Made by a program: the position numbers and the translations under genes. A DNA stretch of 38,358 nucleotides, from contig CAKKOZ010000099.1 in the NCBI GenBank assembly GCA_919901335.1, positions 1 to 38,358 of the forward strand, written 5' to 3'. This DNA is from Nitrospiria bacterium. GTDB taxonomy: Bacteria > Nitrospirota > Nitrospiria > JACQBZ01. Positions 20,345-29,348 of the stretch are shown here, piece after piece; within the stretch, counting starts at the first letter, position 1, and the number at the start of each line of letters is the position of its first letter. The notes beneath the pieces were generated by a model that was not told where the DNA came from, did no database searches, and saw only the letters and a program-made list of their open reading frames with translations.

Positions 20345-20386
20345 TTGGTTTTAAGCGCGAATTGTGTTATAGTTTGGAGCGCTTAA
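20345..20386 (+). promoter_or_regulatory. Candidate promoter with inverted-repeat operator for the GAF-ANTAR gene
   Basis: TTGGTT-N17-TATAGT; TTAAGCGC (20351-20358) and GCGCTTAA (20379-20386) flank the -10. Confidence 0.65.
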
Positions 20387-20399
20387 GGTTCCCCATCGT

Positions 20400-21671
20400 T
20401 TGAAGAATCACATGATTATAAAAGAGAAACGATTAAAGACCGGCGATGAAAAAATCGCGCAGTTAAAACGTTCGCTGGTCGAAAAATCGTGCGAGCTGGA
20501 GTTGCTTCGCCGGATCAGCGAATCCATCAGTTGTAATCTTGACCTGGATGACGTCTTGAAGCAGATTATTGATATCGTGGTCCAGGTGACGCGAGCGGAT
20601 GCCTGCCTGCTGTATCTTTACGATGATCGAAACAAGGAACTGATTCTTAAGGCGACCAAGAACCCGCATCCCAAACTGATCGGCCGCGCCCGGCTCGAAC
20701 TGGGCGAGGGGATCACCGGTTGGGTGGCGCGCGAACGTAAACTCGTGGCGATTGCAAAGAACGCGAGCGATGATCCGCGGTTCAAGGTTTTTCACAACCT
20801 TCCCGAAGACCGCTACCATGCCTTTCTTTCGGTTCCGGTGATCTCCAAGAACGAGGTGATCGGCGTGATCAACGTACAGCACAAGCGGCCGCATCATCAT
20901 TCAAACAGCGAGCTGGCGCTTCTGACCACGATCGGCCATCAGGTCGGCGGGGCGATCGAAAATGCCCGGCTTTATGAGGAAATGAAGAAAAAGGCGATGC
21001 AGATCGAGACGCTTTCTCAGGTCAGCAAGACGATTGCCTCCAACCGGTACTTGAAGGAAATTCTACAGTTGATCGTCGCGATGACGGCCGAGATGATGAA
21101 CTCGACCATCTGCTCGATCATGCTGTTAGATGAAGAAAGGCAGGAACTCGAGATCGTGGCGACCCAGAGCTTGAGCGAGGACTACCGGATGAAACCGAAC
21201 CTCAAAATCGGCCAGAGCATCAGCGGCCGGGCCGTAAAGGAAAAACGGCCGATCGCCGTTCTCGACGTGACCCGCGAGCCGGGCTACATGTACGCTGATC
21301 TGGCGCGGAAAGAAGGGCTCTGTTCGCTTCTTTCGGTCCCGATGATGATCAAGGACCGCGCCGTGGGCGTGATCAACAGTTACACCTCCCACGAGCACGC
21401 GTTTTACGACGAGGAGATCCATATCCTTCAGGCCGTGGCCAATCAGGCCGCTGTCGCGATCGAGAACACGAAACTGGTCCGCCGGTCGAACGAGATGCAG
21501 GAGGCGCTTGAAAACCGGAAGATTGTGGAGCGCGCGAAAGGCGTCCTGATGCGTGAGAAAAAGATCGCCGAGGACGAGGCCTTCCGCATCATCCAGCGGC
21601 AGAGCATGAATACGCGGAAAAGCATGAAGGAGATCGCCGAGGCCGTCATCCTGGCCTCCGAAATCAAGTAG
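20400..21671 (+). CDS. GAF-GAF-ANTAR sensor/antiterminator protein
   Basis: Two GAF domains and C-terminal ANTAR (LENRKIVERAKGVLMREKKIAEDEAFRIIQRQSMNTRKSMKEIAEAVI); start TTG 20400 or ATG 20412. Confidence 0.9.
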   Translation: MKNHMIIKEKRLKTGDEKIAQLKRSLVEKSCELELLRRISESISCNLDLDDVLKQIIDIVVQVTRADACLLYLYDDRNKELILKATKNPHPKLIGRARLELGEGITGWVARERKLVAIAKNASDDPRFKVFHNLPEDRYHAFLSVPVISKNEVIGVINVQHKRPHHHSNSELALLTTIGHQVGGAIENARLYEEMKKKAMQIETLSQVSKTIASNRYLKEILQLIVAMTAEMMNSTICSIMLLDEERQELEIVATQSLSEDYRMKPNLKIGQSISGRAVKEKRPIAVLDVTREPGYMYADLARKEGLCSLLSVPMMIKDRAVGVINSYTSHEHAFYDEEIHILQAVANQAAVAIENTKLVRRSNEMQEALENRKIVERAKGVLMREKKIAEDEAFRIIQRQSMNTRKSMKEIAEAVILASEIK

Positions 21672-21705
21672 GGGCGGTTCGCGAACCGCCCCTTCAATTT
21701 TTATA
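21670..21705 (+). terminator. Intrinsic terminator between ANTAR gene and nadE
   Basis: Perfect 24-nt palindrome AGGGGCGGTTCGCGAACCGCCCCT followed by TCAATTTTT; overlaps the TAG stop. Confidence 0.8.
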
Positions 21706-21723
21706 ACCCAAAGATGGGATCGA

Positions 21724-23472
21724 ATGCGGACGCTACGGATTGCATTGGCCCAGATCAACTGCACCGTCGGTGATCTGGAAGGAAATACCGAGAAGATTTG
21801 CGAGTATATCGAAAAGGCCAAGGCGCTGGAGGCCGATCTGGTGGCCTTTCCCGAAATGGCGATTCCCGGTTATCCTCCCGAAGACCTTCTGCTGAAACCC
21901 CAGTTCGCGCAGGACAATTTACAGTTCCTCCAGAAAGTGATCAAGCAGACCAAGGGCATCACGGCCGTCGTTGGCGTGGTGGACCGGCAGGACGATATCT
22001 ACAACGGCGCTGCCCTGATCCATGACGGCGCGCTGGTCACGATCTATCACAAGATCCACCTTCCCAACTACGGCGTGTTCGACGAATACCGGTATTTTCA
22101 GGCCGGTACGGAATGTCCCGTGATCGTGCTCCGGGATGTGGCGGTCGGCGTCAACATTTGCGAGGACCTCTGGCACCCGGAAGGGCCGGCGCTCACGCAG
22201 AGCCTGGGCGGCGACGCCGAGGTGATCGTGAGCATCAATGCCTCGCCGTATCACCGCGGGAAGACGACGTTCCGAGAGCAGATGCTGGCGACGCGGGCGT
22301 GCGACAACAGCGTGATTCTGGCCTACGCGAACATGGTCGGCGGACAGGACGAGCTGATCTTTGATGGTCAGAGCGTCATTTTCGACCAAAACGGGCTTGT
22401 GATCGCCCACGCGCGTCCCTTTGAGGAGGAACTGGTCCTGGCCGATCTGAATCTCGAAGCCGTGTTCCGGACGCGTCTGCATGATACGCGCCGCCGGAAG
22501 AAGAAGCTGACCTTCACGGCCGAAAGCGCCTCCGTGAAGCGGTTTGTCCTGTCGCATCGCATCGAGCCGTCCAAGAAACGGCCGCTTCATCCCAGACCGT
22601 ATTCGCCGCTCCACCCGCTGACGGAAGTCTACCGCGCTCTGACGCTGGGCGTGAAGGATTACGTGACGAAGAACGGTTTCTCCAAGACGGTGATCGGGAT
22701 CAGCGGCGGGATTGATTCGGCCCTCACGGCCCTGATCGCGGTGGACGCGCTCGGCAAGGAAAACGTGGTGGGGGTTTTTATGCCGTCACAGTACACCTCC
22801 AACGCGAGCGAGGAGGACAGTCAGCTTCTCGCGAAGGCCCTGGGGATCAAGCTCCTCGTCATTCCCATCAAGGAGGTGTTTCAAACCTATCTCAAGATGT
22901 TCGTGAAAGAATTTAAAGGCCGGGCGGCCGATACGACGGAAGAGAACCTTCAGGCCCGGATCCGGGGAAACATACTGATGGCCCTTTCGAATAAATTCGG
23001 ATGGCTGGTCTTGACGACCGGCAATAAGAGCGAGATGAGCGTCGGATACGCGACGCTGTACGGCGACATGGCCGGCGGCTTCGCCGTGATCAAGGATGTT
23101 CCCAAGACCCTGGTGTACGAGCTGTCCAATCACCGGAACTCACAGGAGAAGCGGCCGATCATCCCGCAGCGGATTTTCAAGCGCCCGCCGACGGCCGAAT
23201 TGAAGCCGGGCCAGACGGACCAGGACACCCTTCCTCCTTATAGCATTCTGGACCCGATCGTTCTGGCCTATGTCGAGGAGGATGTGGGATACGAGGAGCT
23301 GGTCTCGATGGGGTTCGACCGGCGGACGGTCGAGAAGGTGATCCGAATGGTGGACCGCAGCGAATACAAGCGCCGCCAGGCCCCGATCGGGATCAAGATC
23401 ACCCCGCGCGCCTTCGGCAGGGACCGCCGCGTCCCGATCACGAATCAGTACAAAGAGATTCAAACAAAGTAA
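21724..23472 (+). CDS. nadE: Glutamine-dependent NAD+ synthetase
   Basis: N-terminal nitrilase domain plus synthetase SGGIDSALTALIAVDALG. Confidence 0.96.
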   Translation: MRTLRIALAQINCTVGDLEGNTEKICEYIEKAKALEADLVAFPEMAIPGYPPEDLLLKPQFAQDNLQFLQKVIKQTKGITAVVGVVDRQDDIYNGAALIHDGALVTIYHKIHLPNYGVFDEYRYFQAGTECPVIVLRDVAVGVNICEDLWHPEGPALTQSLGGDAEVIVSINASPYHRGKTTFREQMLATRACDNSVILAYANMVGGQDELIFDGQSVIFDQNGLVIAHARPFEEELVLADLNLEAVFRTRLHDTRRRKKKLTFTAESASVKRFVLSHRIEPSKKRPLHPRPYSPLHPLTEVYRALTLGVKDYVTKNGFSKTVIGISGGIDSALTALIAVDALGKENVVGVFMPSQYTSNASEEDSQLLAKALGIKLLVIPIKEVFQTYLKMFVKEFKGRAADTTEENLQARIRGNILMALSNKFGWLVLTTGNKSEMSVGYATLYGDMAGGFAVIKDVPKTLVYELSNHRNSQEKRPIIPQRIFKRPPTAELKPGQTDQDTLPPYSILDPIVLAYVEEDVGYEELVSMGFDRRTVEKVIRMVDRSEYKRRQAPIGIKITPRAFGRDRRVPITNQYKEIQTK

Positions 23473-23478
23473 AATTTC

Positions 23479-23507
23479 TTGACCGCAACCGGCGGCTGTG
23501 TTATAAG
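23479..23507 (+). promoter_or_regulatory. Sigma70-type promoter for NifA-like regulator
   Basis: TTGACC-N17-TATAAG with TGTGT directly upstream of the -10. Confidence 0.75.
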
Positions 23508-23512
23508 ACTAC

Positions 23513-23528
23513 AGCACAACGATGTGTT
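23513..23528 (+). promoter_or_regulatory. Candidate ANTAR-type hexaloop hairpin in regulator leader
   Basis: AGCAC-[AACGAT]-GTGTT; six-nt loop with A1 and G4, as described for ANTAR RNA targets; sits at the predicted +1. Confidence 0.45.
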
Positions 23529-23537
23529 TTGACGAGG

Positions 23538-23577
23538 GCGTCTTCTTTCATCCAAGAGAAGACGCTTTTTTATTTTT
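23538..23577 (+). terminator. Leader (attenuator-position) intrinsic terminator
   Basis: GCGTCTTCT-N10-AGAAGACGC-TTTTTT between the promoter and the likely ATG at 23600. Confidence 0.85.
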
Positions 23578-23599
23578 ATGTAAACGAGCAACGGATCGG

Positions 23600-25165
23600 A
23601 TGGATACGCAGAACACGCCCCTCAAAATTGCGGAGTTGACAGCTCTGTATGAAATCAGCCGTGCGCTTGCCTCTTCGCTGGACCTAAAGGAAACCTCGCA
23701 CAAGATCCTCGAAATTCTATCTTCCGTTCTCGACATGCGTCGAGGCACACTGACGCTGCTCGATCCCGAGACGGATGAGCTGGTGATCGAGACCGCGCAT
23801 GGCCTGACGGAAGAAGAGATCGCACGCGGCCGGTTCAAGGTCGGCGAAGGAGTGACCGGACGTGTTTTCGAGAAAGGCGAGCCGATGATCGTCCCGGACG
23901 TGGGGCGGGAGCCGCTCTTCCTGAACCGGACACGCTCCAGGGGCGATCTTACAAAAGAGCGGATCGCCTTTCTCTGCATGCCGGTAAAAATCCACGGCGA
24001 GACGATCGGGGTCTTAAGCGTGGATCGTCTGTTTAAGAACGGGTCGCCCGATTTCGATGAGGATGTCCGCGTACTGACCGTGGTCACGTCGCTGATCGGG
24101 CAGGCCGTCAAGTTCCAGCAGACCGTTTCACGCGAAAAGCGCGCACTCCTTGAACAGAACATCCAGCTCCAGAGCGAACTGAAAAACCGTTACCGGATCG
24201 GGAATATTGTCGGCCAGAGCAAGGTCATGGATGAGGCGTTCCGATCGGTTCTGCAGGTTTGCAAGTCCAAGGCGACGGTGCTGCTTCGTGGCGAATCCGG
24301 GACCGGAAAGGAGCTGATCGCGCGTGCGATTCATTACAACAGCCCCCGCGCCGAGCGGCCGTTTATCAAAATCAACTGTGCCGCGCTGCCCGAAACGCTG
24401 CTCGAGAGCGAGCTGTTCGGGCATGAGCGCGGGGCCTTTACGGGCGCGACGCAGCTTCGGAAAGGCCGCTTCGAGCTGGCGGACGGCGGGACGCTTTTCT
24501 TAGATGAGATTGGCGACATACCGCTTGCGACGCAGGTCAAACTCCTCCGGGTGCTGCAGGATCAGCGGTTTGAACGCGTCGGTGGATCGCAGACCCTGTC
24601 GGTGGATGTCCGTCTGGTGGCCGCAACCCACCGCAACCTTGAGGCCGCGATCGAGGAGGGAAGCTTCCGCGAGGACCTCTATTACCGCTTGAATGTCGTT
24701 CCGATTTTTCTTCCATCCCTGCGCGAGCGGAAGGAAGACATCCTGCTTCTGATCGAATATTTTCTGTCCCGCCGCAACAAAGAGCATCGCAAGCAGGTCC
24801 GGATCGCTCCGGACGTCTTGAATGTCATGGTCCAGTACCACTGGCCCGGCAACGTCCGCGAGCTGGAAAACTGCATCGAGCGGATCGTGATCATGGCCGA
24901 GTCTCCCGAGATCACATTTCAATCCATGCCCGCCGGAATGACGGCCTATTTTCAAGATGTCCGGGAAGTGACGCGTCCGGCCGCGACGGACAAGCCGACG
25001 CTTCGCACAACGGTGGAGCACCTGGAACGGGAGCAGATGGTCGAGGCCTTGAAGAAATGCGGCGGAATCCGGTCGCGCGCGGCCCGGATACTGGGCATTA
25101 CGCCTCGCCAGATCGGCTACAAAATGAAGAAATACAAAATTGCATCGCATCCGTCAGAGATGTAG
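23600..25165 (+). CDS. NifA-like sigma54-dependent transcriptional activator (GAF-AAA+-Fis HTH)
   Basis: GAF domain; [29 protein letters not shown]-terminal Fis HTH ([27 protein letters not shown]). Confidence 0.93.
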   Translation: MDTQNTPLKIAELTALYEISRALASSLDLKETSHKILEILSSVLDMRRGTLTLLDPETDELVIETAHGLTEEEIARGRFKVGEGVTGRVFEKGEPMIVPDVGREPLFLNRTRSRGDLTKERIAFLCMPVKIHGETIGVLSVDRLFKNGSPDFDEDVRVLTVVTSLIGQAVKFQQTVSREKRALLEQNIQLQSELKNRYRIGNIVGQSKVMDEAFRSVLQVCKSKATVLLRGESGTGKELIARAIHYNSPRAERPFIKINCAALPETLLESELFGHERGAFTGATQLRKGRFELADGGTLFLDEIGDIPLATQVKLLRVLQDQRFERVGGSQTLSVDVRLVAATHRNLEAAIEEGSFREDLYYRLNVVPIFLPSLRERKEDILLLIEYFLSRRNKEHRKQVRIAPDVLNVMVQYHWPGNVRELENCIERIVIMAESPEITFQSMPAGMTAYFQDVREVTRPAATDKPTLRTTVEHLEREQMVEALKKCGGIRSRAARILGITPRQIGYKMKKYKIASHPSEM

Positions 25166-25185
25166 ACGTTTCTACAAATTTGTCG
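25161..25185 (+). promoter_or_regulatory. Candidate enhancer/UAS: TGT-N10-ACA palindrome plus ACAAATTTGTCG
   Basis: TGTAGA-CGTT-TCTACA inverted repeat (25161-25176) overlapping ACAAATTTGTCG (25174-25185), about 100 bp upstream of a -24/-12 promoter. Confidence 0.6.
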
Positions 25186-25287
25186 TCCAACCCGTCCATC
25201 GAAGTTTTGTCGTTGATCACCTTCCCTCCCATCTAATCGCTTGAATTTTAATCCTTTCCTTTTGTTATTCCATCCTGCCGGCCATTC

Positions 25288-25303
25288 TGGCATGAAGGTT
25301 GCT
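25288..25303 (+). promoter_or_regulatory. Sigma54 (-24/-12) promoter of the Mo-protein/nitrite reductase operon
   Basis: TGGCATGAAGGTTGCT; GG-N10-GC; one mismatch to TGGCACGNNNNTTGCW. Confidence 0.85.
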
Positions 25304-25327
25304 CGTATATGAACGGGAGACATCCTC

Positions 25328-25966
25328 ATGCGAAGAGAAGGTATCACGCCTCCTAAGTTTGCCGATAAATTCGCCCGGATCGATTTCGAGGCCGAGCCCA
25401 TGCCGGTTCTCTGTCTCTATCCGATCCCGGCACCGGTAGAATTAGACTCCCTCCGACTTTCGATCTGCGGTCTTGAATTAAAGCCGCGCCCCATTCCCTG
25501 GTCTGAATTGGCGGATCTCCCGCGCGTACGGATACAGCGGCCCCTGATCTGCTCCATCTTCAACTGGTCGGAGGTGGTGGAATGGGAGGGGATTCGATTG
25601 GTGGAGTTCATAGACCACCTCGCGCTCGATACGCCTGCGGAGGGTTACTACGCCTTCTATTCCCGGGACGGACATTACTTTGAAACGCTTTCCCGGGATG
25701 AGGCCAGGGATCCGAGGGTAATGTTGGCCTATGGGCTCAATGGTGAACCGCTGCCCTTACAGCACGGAGGTCCGCTCCGTCTCGTGGTCCCGTTCCTTCA
25801 GGGTTATAAAAGCGTCAAATGGGTCCGGACGATTCGGGCCTTCCGACGTGATCCCATGGGTATCAAACGGCTTCGGGGCCAGAGCCGAAGCGCCCGTTTG
25901 AGTGAGGAATGGCTGAAACGGTATGGGATCGCGCTTCCTGAAGGGAAACCGGGAGATCCTCCATGA
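25328..25966 (+). CDS. Sulfite-oxidase-fold molybdopterin-dependent oxidoreductase, cytoplasmic
   Basis: Oxidoreductase molybdopterin-binding domain; candidate Mo-ligand Cys in LICSIFNWSEVVEWEGIRL; VVPFLQGYKSVKWV; no signal peptide. Confidence 0.82.
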   Translation: MRREGITPPKFADKFARIDFEAEPMPVLCLYPIPAPVELDSLRLSICGLELKPRPIPWSELADLPRVRIQRPLICSIFNWSEVVEWEGIRLVEFIDHLALDTPAEGYYAFYSRDGHYFETLSRDEARDPRVMLAYGLNGEPLPLQHGGPLRLVVPFLQGYKSVKWVRTIRAFRRDPMGIKRLRGQSRSARLSEEWLKRYGIALPEGKPGDPP

Positions 25967-28900
25967 GCGCTTCTTCTCGACTGATTGTGGTCGGCAATGG
26001 AATGGCCGGGGTGGCCGCTATCGAGGAGGTCATCAAGAAGTCCTCCCCACCGGCCATTACCGTTTTCGGGGGCGAACCCCACGTCAACTATAACCGCATT
26101 CTGCTTTCGGATGTGATCGCCTGCGCCAAAACCTTCGACGAGATCTATCTCAATACCCGCCAATGGTACGAAGATCACAAGATTGGGTTGCACACCAATG
26201 TTTTCATTAGCGGCATTGATCTTGATCAAAAACGGGTGACGACAAAAGACGGTGATGCGTACGGCTACGAGCAGCTTCTCATCGCCACAGGCAGCAGCCC
26301 GTTTATCCCTCCCATCCAAGGGCTAAACAAGGCCGGCGTGTTTACCTTCCGAAACATCGAAGACACCGAAGGGATGATCCGGTGGGCCTCTCAGAATAGC
26401 CGGGCGGTGGTGATCGGCGGAGGGCTTCTGGGGCTGGAAGCGGCACGGGGCTTAACCAACCGAGGGATGGCGGTCACGGTGGTGCACCTCATGGGTCATT
26501 TGATGGAGCAGCAATTAGATGAGCGGGCCGGGGGCATCTTAAAGACCGAAATCGAGAAGATGGGCATCGCCGTGCAGTTAAGCTGCACCGTGGAGGAGGT
26601 GCTGGGGGATGGAAAGGTCGAAGCGGTCCGCCTCACAACGGGGGAGACGATCGAGACGGATTTGGTCTTAATCACGGCCGGGATACGACCGAATATGAAA
26701 TTGGCAAAGGAGGCCGGGTTGGCTGTGAACCGCGGGATCGTTGTGAATGATTACATGGAGACCGGCCATCCGGAGATCTACGCCATCGGAGAATGTATCG
26801 AGCACCGGGGGAAAACCTATGGCCTGGTCGGGCCGATCCTGGAGCAGGCCAAGGTGGCGGCCGATGCGATTGCGGGTGAGCGGGAAAAGGTCTACCAGGG
26901 TTCTGTTCTCTCCACCACCTTGAAGGTCGCCGGCATCCATCTGACCTCGATGGGGGATTTCCTGGGTCGGGAGCTCGGCTCCGAGGAGCTGGTCTATATG
27001 GATGCGGGCATGGCCACCTATAAGAAGCTGGTGATCTGGAACAAGCGGGTGGTGGGGGCCATCTTTTTAGGCGAGGCCGGCGGAAGCCAAGAGGCCCGGG
27101 AGATGATCGAGAGCAGCCGGGATATTTCGGCCCTTCGAACCCGACTCCTGACGGGTAGCGGCGATTCTGAAAAGTCAGGGGACCCGGCCGCCCTGCCGGA
27201 CACGACGCTCATCTGCAACTGCAACACCGTGACCAAGGGGGAAATCGTCTGCGCCATCCGTGAGAAGAATTGTAAGACGCGAGAAGGCATTGCGGACTGC
27301 ACGCGGGCGACCACGGGTTGCGGAAGCTGCACAACGCTGGTGGAGCAGATCCTATCGGCCATCCTCGAAGAGTCCACGGATACGGCCGTTGCGTCTCCAA
27401 AAGCAAAGGGGATTCCCACATCGACCAACAAGATCGAGGAATGGAAAAAGGAAAAAGACGGGCTGGATGTTCTCGAAGACCTATATCGGTATGCCAAGGA
27501 AGGCTGGGAGGCGATCACAGAGGCGGATGTACAGCGGCTGAAGTGGTACGGGCTGTTCCTCCGAACCCCCACGCCCGGATACTTTATGATCCGGGTCCGA
27601 ATCCCCAACGGGATTGCCCATGCCGCGCAGTTTCGTGCGTTTTCAGAGATCTCGGAAAGATTCGGGAAGGGTTTCGCCGATATCACCACCCGCCAGCAGA
27701 TCCAGCTCCGTAACATGCGGATCGAGCATGTGCCGGAAATCTTCGAGAGGCTAAAGTCGGTCGGCCTGACCAGCCTTCAAACCGGGATGGACAGCATCCG
27801 GAACGTCGTCGGCTGCCCCGTGACGGGCCTGTCTCCGACCGAGGTGATCGACACGGCGTCGGTCGTTAAAGAATTCAATGATCTTTTCATCGGGAATCGG
27901 GATTACACCAATCTGCCGCGAAAATTCAATGTCGCGATCACCGGATGTCGCGAGAACTGCACCCATGCCGACAGCCAGGATATCGCGCTGATCCCGGCCG
28001 CGAAAGAGATCGACGGGCAGACGGTCGTCGGTTTCAACGTGCTGGTCGGCGGAAAGATGGGCTCCGGCGGATTCCGGGCCGCAAGCGCTTTGGATGTTTT
28101 TGTTCGGCCGGACGAGGCGGTCGAGATCTTAAGCCGGATCACGTTGATCTACCGCGACCACGGGCCGCGCGAAAATCGGACGAAGGCCCGTATGGCCTTT
28201 TTGTTGGACGAATGGGGCATCGGACGTTTTCGAAAAGAATTGGAAAACCGTCTGGGCCGGCCTCTGCCGCGCGCGGGAAAGGACGAGCGGAATCCGAAGA
28301 AAAAGACCGACCATGTCGGCCTGTACCGGCAGAGACAGCCGGGGCTTAATTACATCGGACTGGCCGTGCCGGTCGGACGGATCACGGCGGAGCAGATGGC
28401 CGAGGCGGCCCGGCTTTCGGAGGAGTACGGAACGGGCGAGATCCGATTAACCAATGGACAGAATCTGATCCTCCCCAATATTCCGGACCGTTTGCTGGGA
28501 AAACTGATCCAGGGGGAGCCCCTATTAAAAGAACTGAAATACAATCCCTCCGAGATCATGAGAGGCCTGGTGAGCTGCACCGGCATCGAGTACTGCGGCC
28601 TGGCCGTGATCGAGACGAAAAACAGGGCGCTGGAGATTGCTCGACAATTGGAGCGGGAGGTCGCAACCGAGAAACCGGTCGGAATTCACTGGTCGGGATG
28701 TCCGGCCGGCTGCGGTAATCACTTGATCTCGGATATCGGACTATTGGGCAAGCGAGCCAGGGTGGTCCGGCCCGATGGGTCCAGTGAGGTCGTGGACGCG
28801 GTTGACATCTATCTCGGCGGCCGCGGCGGGGCCCGGGCCCAGCCGGGCATCAAGACGTTGGAGGACGTGCCGTGCGATCAATTGCCCGAGGTGTTGAAGG

Positions 28901-29004
28901 GACTGGTCCGCTACGTGGCCCGCGACAAAGCGGTCGAGGCGATGAAAGGTGAGATTGTGTCTTTGACGGTGTTTGCGAATCTTACGAACGAGGGGAAAGC
29001 GTGA
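25963..29004 (+). CDS. Fused NAD(P)H/FAD-BFD (NirB-like N-terminus) and NirA-type siroheme nitrite reductase
   Basis: FAD/NAD module; BFD cysteines (TLICNCNTVTKGEIV...ATTGCGSC); siroheme/4Fe-4S cysteines CTGIEYC and CPAGC; NirA-like YGLFLRTPTPGYFMIRVRIPNG. Confidence 0.9.
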   Translation: MSASSRLIVVGNGMAGVAAIEEVIKKSSPPAITVFGGEPHVNYNRILLSDVIACAKTFDEIYLNTRQWYEDHKIGLHTNVFISGIDLDQKRVTTKDGDAYGYEQLLIATGSSPFIPPIQGLNKAGVFTFRNIEDTEGMIRWASQNSRAVVIGGGLLGLEAARGLTNRGMAVTVVHLMGHLMEQQLDERAGGILKTEIEKMGIAVQLSCTVEEVLGDGKVEAVRLTTGETIETDLVLITAGIRPNMKLAKEAGLAVNRGIVVNDYMETGHPEIYAIGECIEHRGKTYGLVGPILEQAKVAADAIAGEREKVYQGSVLSTTLKVAGIHLTSMGDFLGRELGSEELVYMDAGMATYKKLVIWNKRVVGAIFLGEAGGSQEAREMIESSRDISALRTRLLTGSGDSEKSGDPAALPDTTLICNCNTVTKGEIVCAIREKNCKTREGIADCTRATTGCGSCTTLVEQILSAILEESTDTAVASPKAKGIPTSTNKIEEWKKEKDGLDVLEDLYRYAKEGWEAITEADVQRLKWYGLFLRTPTPGYFMIRVRIPNGIAHAAQFRAFSEISERFGKGFADITTRQQIQLRNMRIEHVPEIFERLKSVGLTSLQTGMDSIRNVVGCPVTGLSPTEVIDTASVVKEFNDLFIGNRDYTNLPRKFNVAITGCRENCTHADSQDIALIPAAKEIDGQTVVGFNVLVGGKMGSGGFRAASALDVFVRPDEAVEILSRITLIYRDHGPRENRTKARMAFLLDEWGIGRFRKELENRLGRPLPRAGKDERNPKKKTDHVGLYRQRQPGLNYIGLAVPVGRITAEQMAEAARLSEEYGTGEIRLTNGQNLILPNIPDRLLGKLIQGEPLLKELKYNPSEIMRGLVSCTGIEYCGLAVIETKNRALEIARQLEREVATEKPVGIHWSGCPAGCGNHLISDIGLLGKRARVVRPDGSSEVVDAVDIYLGGRGGARAQPGIKTLEDVPCDQLPEVLKGLVRYVARDKAVEAMKGEIVSLTVFANLTNEGKA

Positions 29005-29348
29005 AGGAAATCATCGCGATCGTCCGTCCCCAGCAGGCCCAGGCGACAAAGAAGGAATTGGCGGCGGCCGGAATCCATTCTTACACCACGGTGCGTGCTT
29101 TGGGCCGCAGCCGTCAGGGCGGATTACGGTATCCCCGTAAATGGTTCCGGCGATCCGCCGACATCCGGTTTCTTCCCAAACGTCTTTTTTGGATCGTGGT
29201 GGAGGATCCGCAATACTCAACAGCGCTGGATGCGTTGATTCGTGCCAATCAAACGGGACAGATCGGAGACGGAAAGATCATCGTGCTGCCCGTGGCGGAG
29301 GGTTACACCATCCGAACCGGAGAACGGGACAGGGAATCCATTCGATGA
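29001..29348 (+). CDS. PII-family protein, NifI2-like
   Basis: GTG start; MKEIIAIVRPQQAQATKKELAAAGIHSYTTVRALGRSRQGGLRY...FLPKRLFWIVVED...GQIGDGKIIVLPVAEGYTIRTGE. Confidence 0.82.
   Translation: MKEIIAIVRPQQAQATKKELAAAGIHSYTTVRALGRSRQGGLRYPRKWFRRSADIRFLPKRLFWIVVEDPQYSTALDALIRANQTGQIGDGKIIVLPVAEGYTIRTGERDRESIR

Noticed and set aside
23522-23599. N-terminal extension of the sigma54 activator from ATG 23522
   Set aside because: It would translate through the leader terminator hairpin; the ATG at 23600 starts directly at the conserved region.
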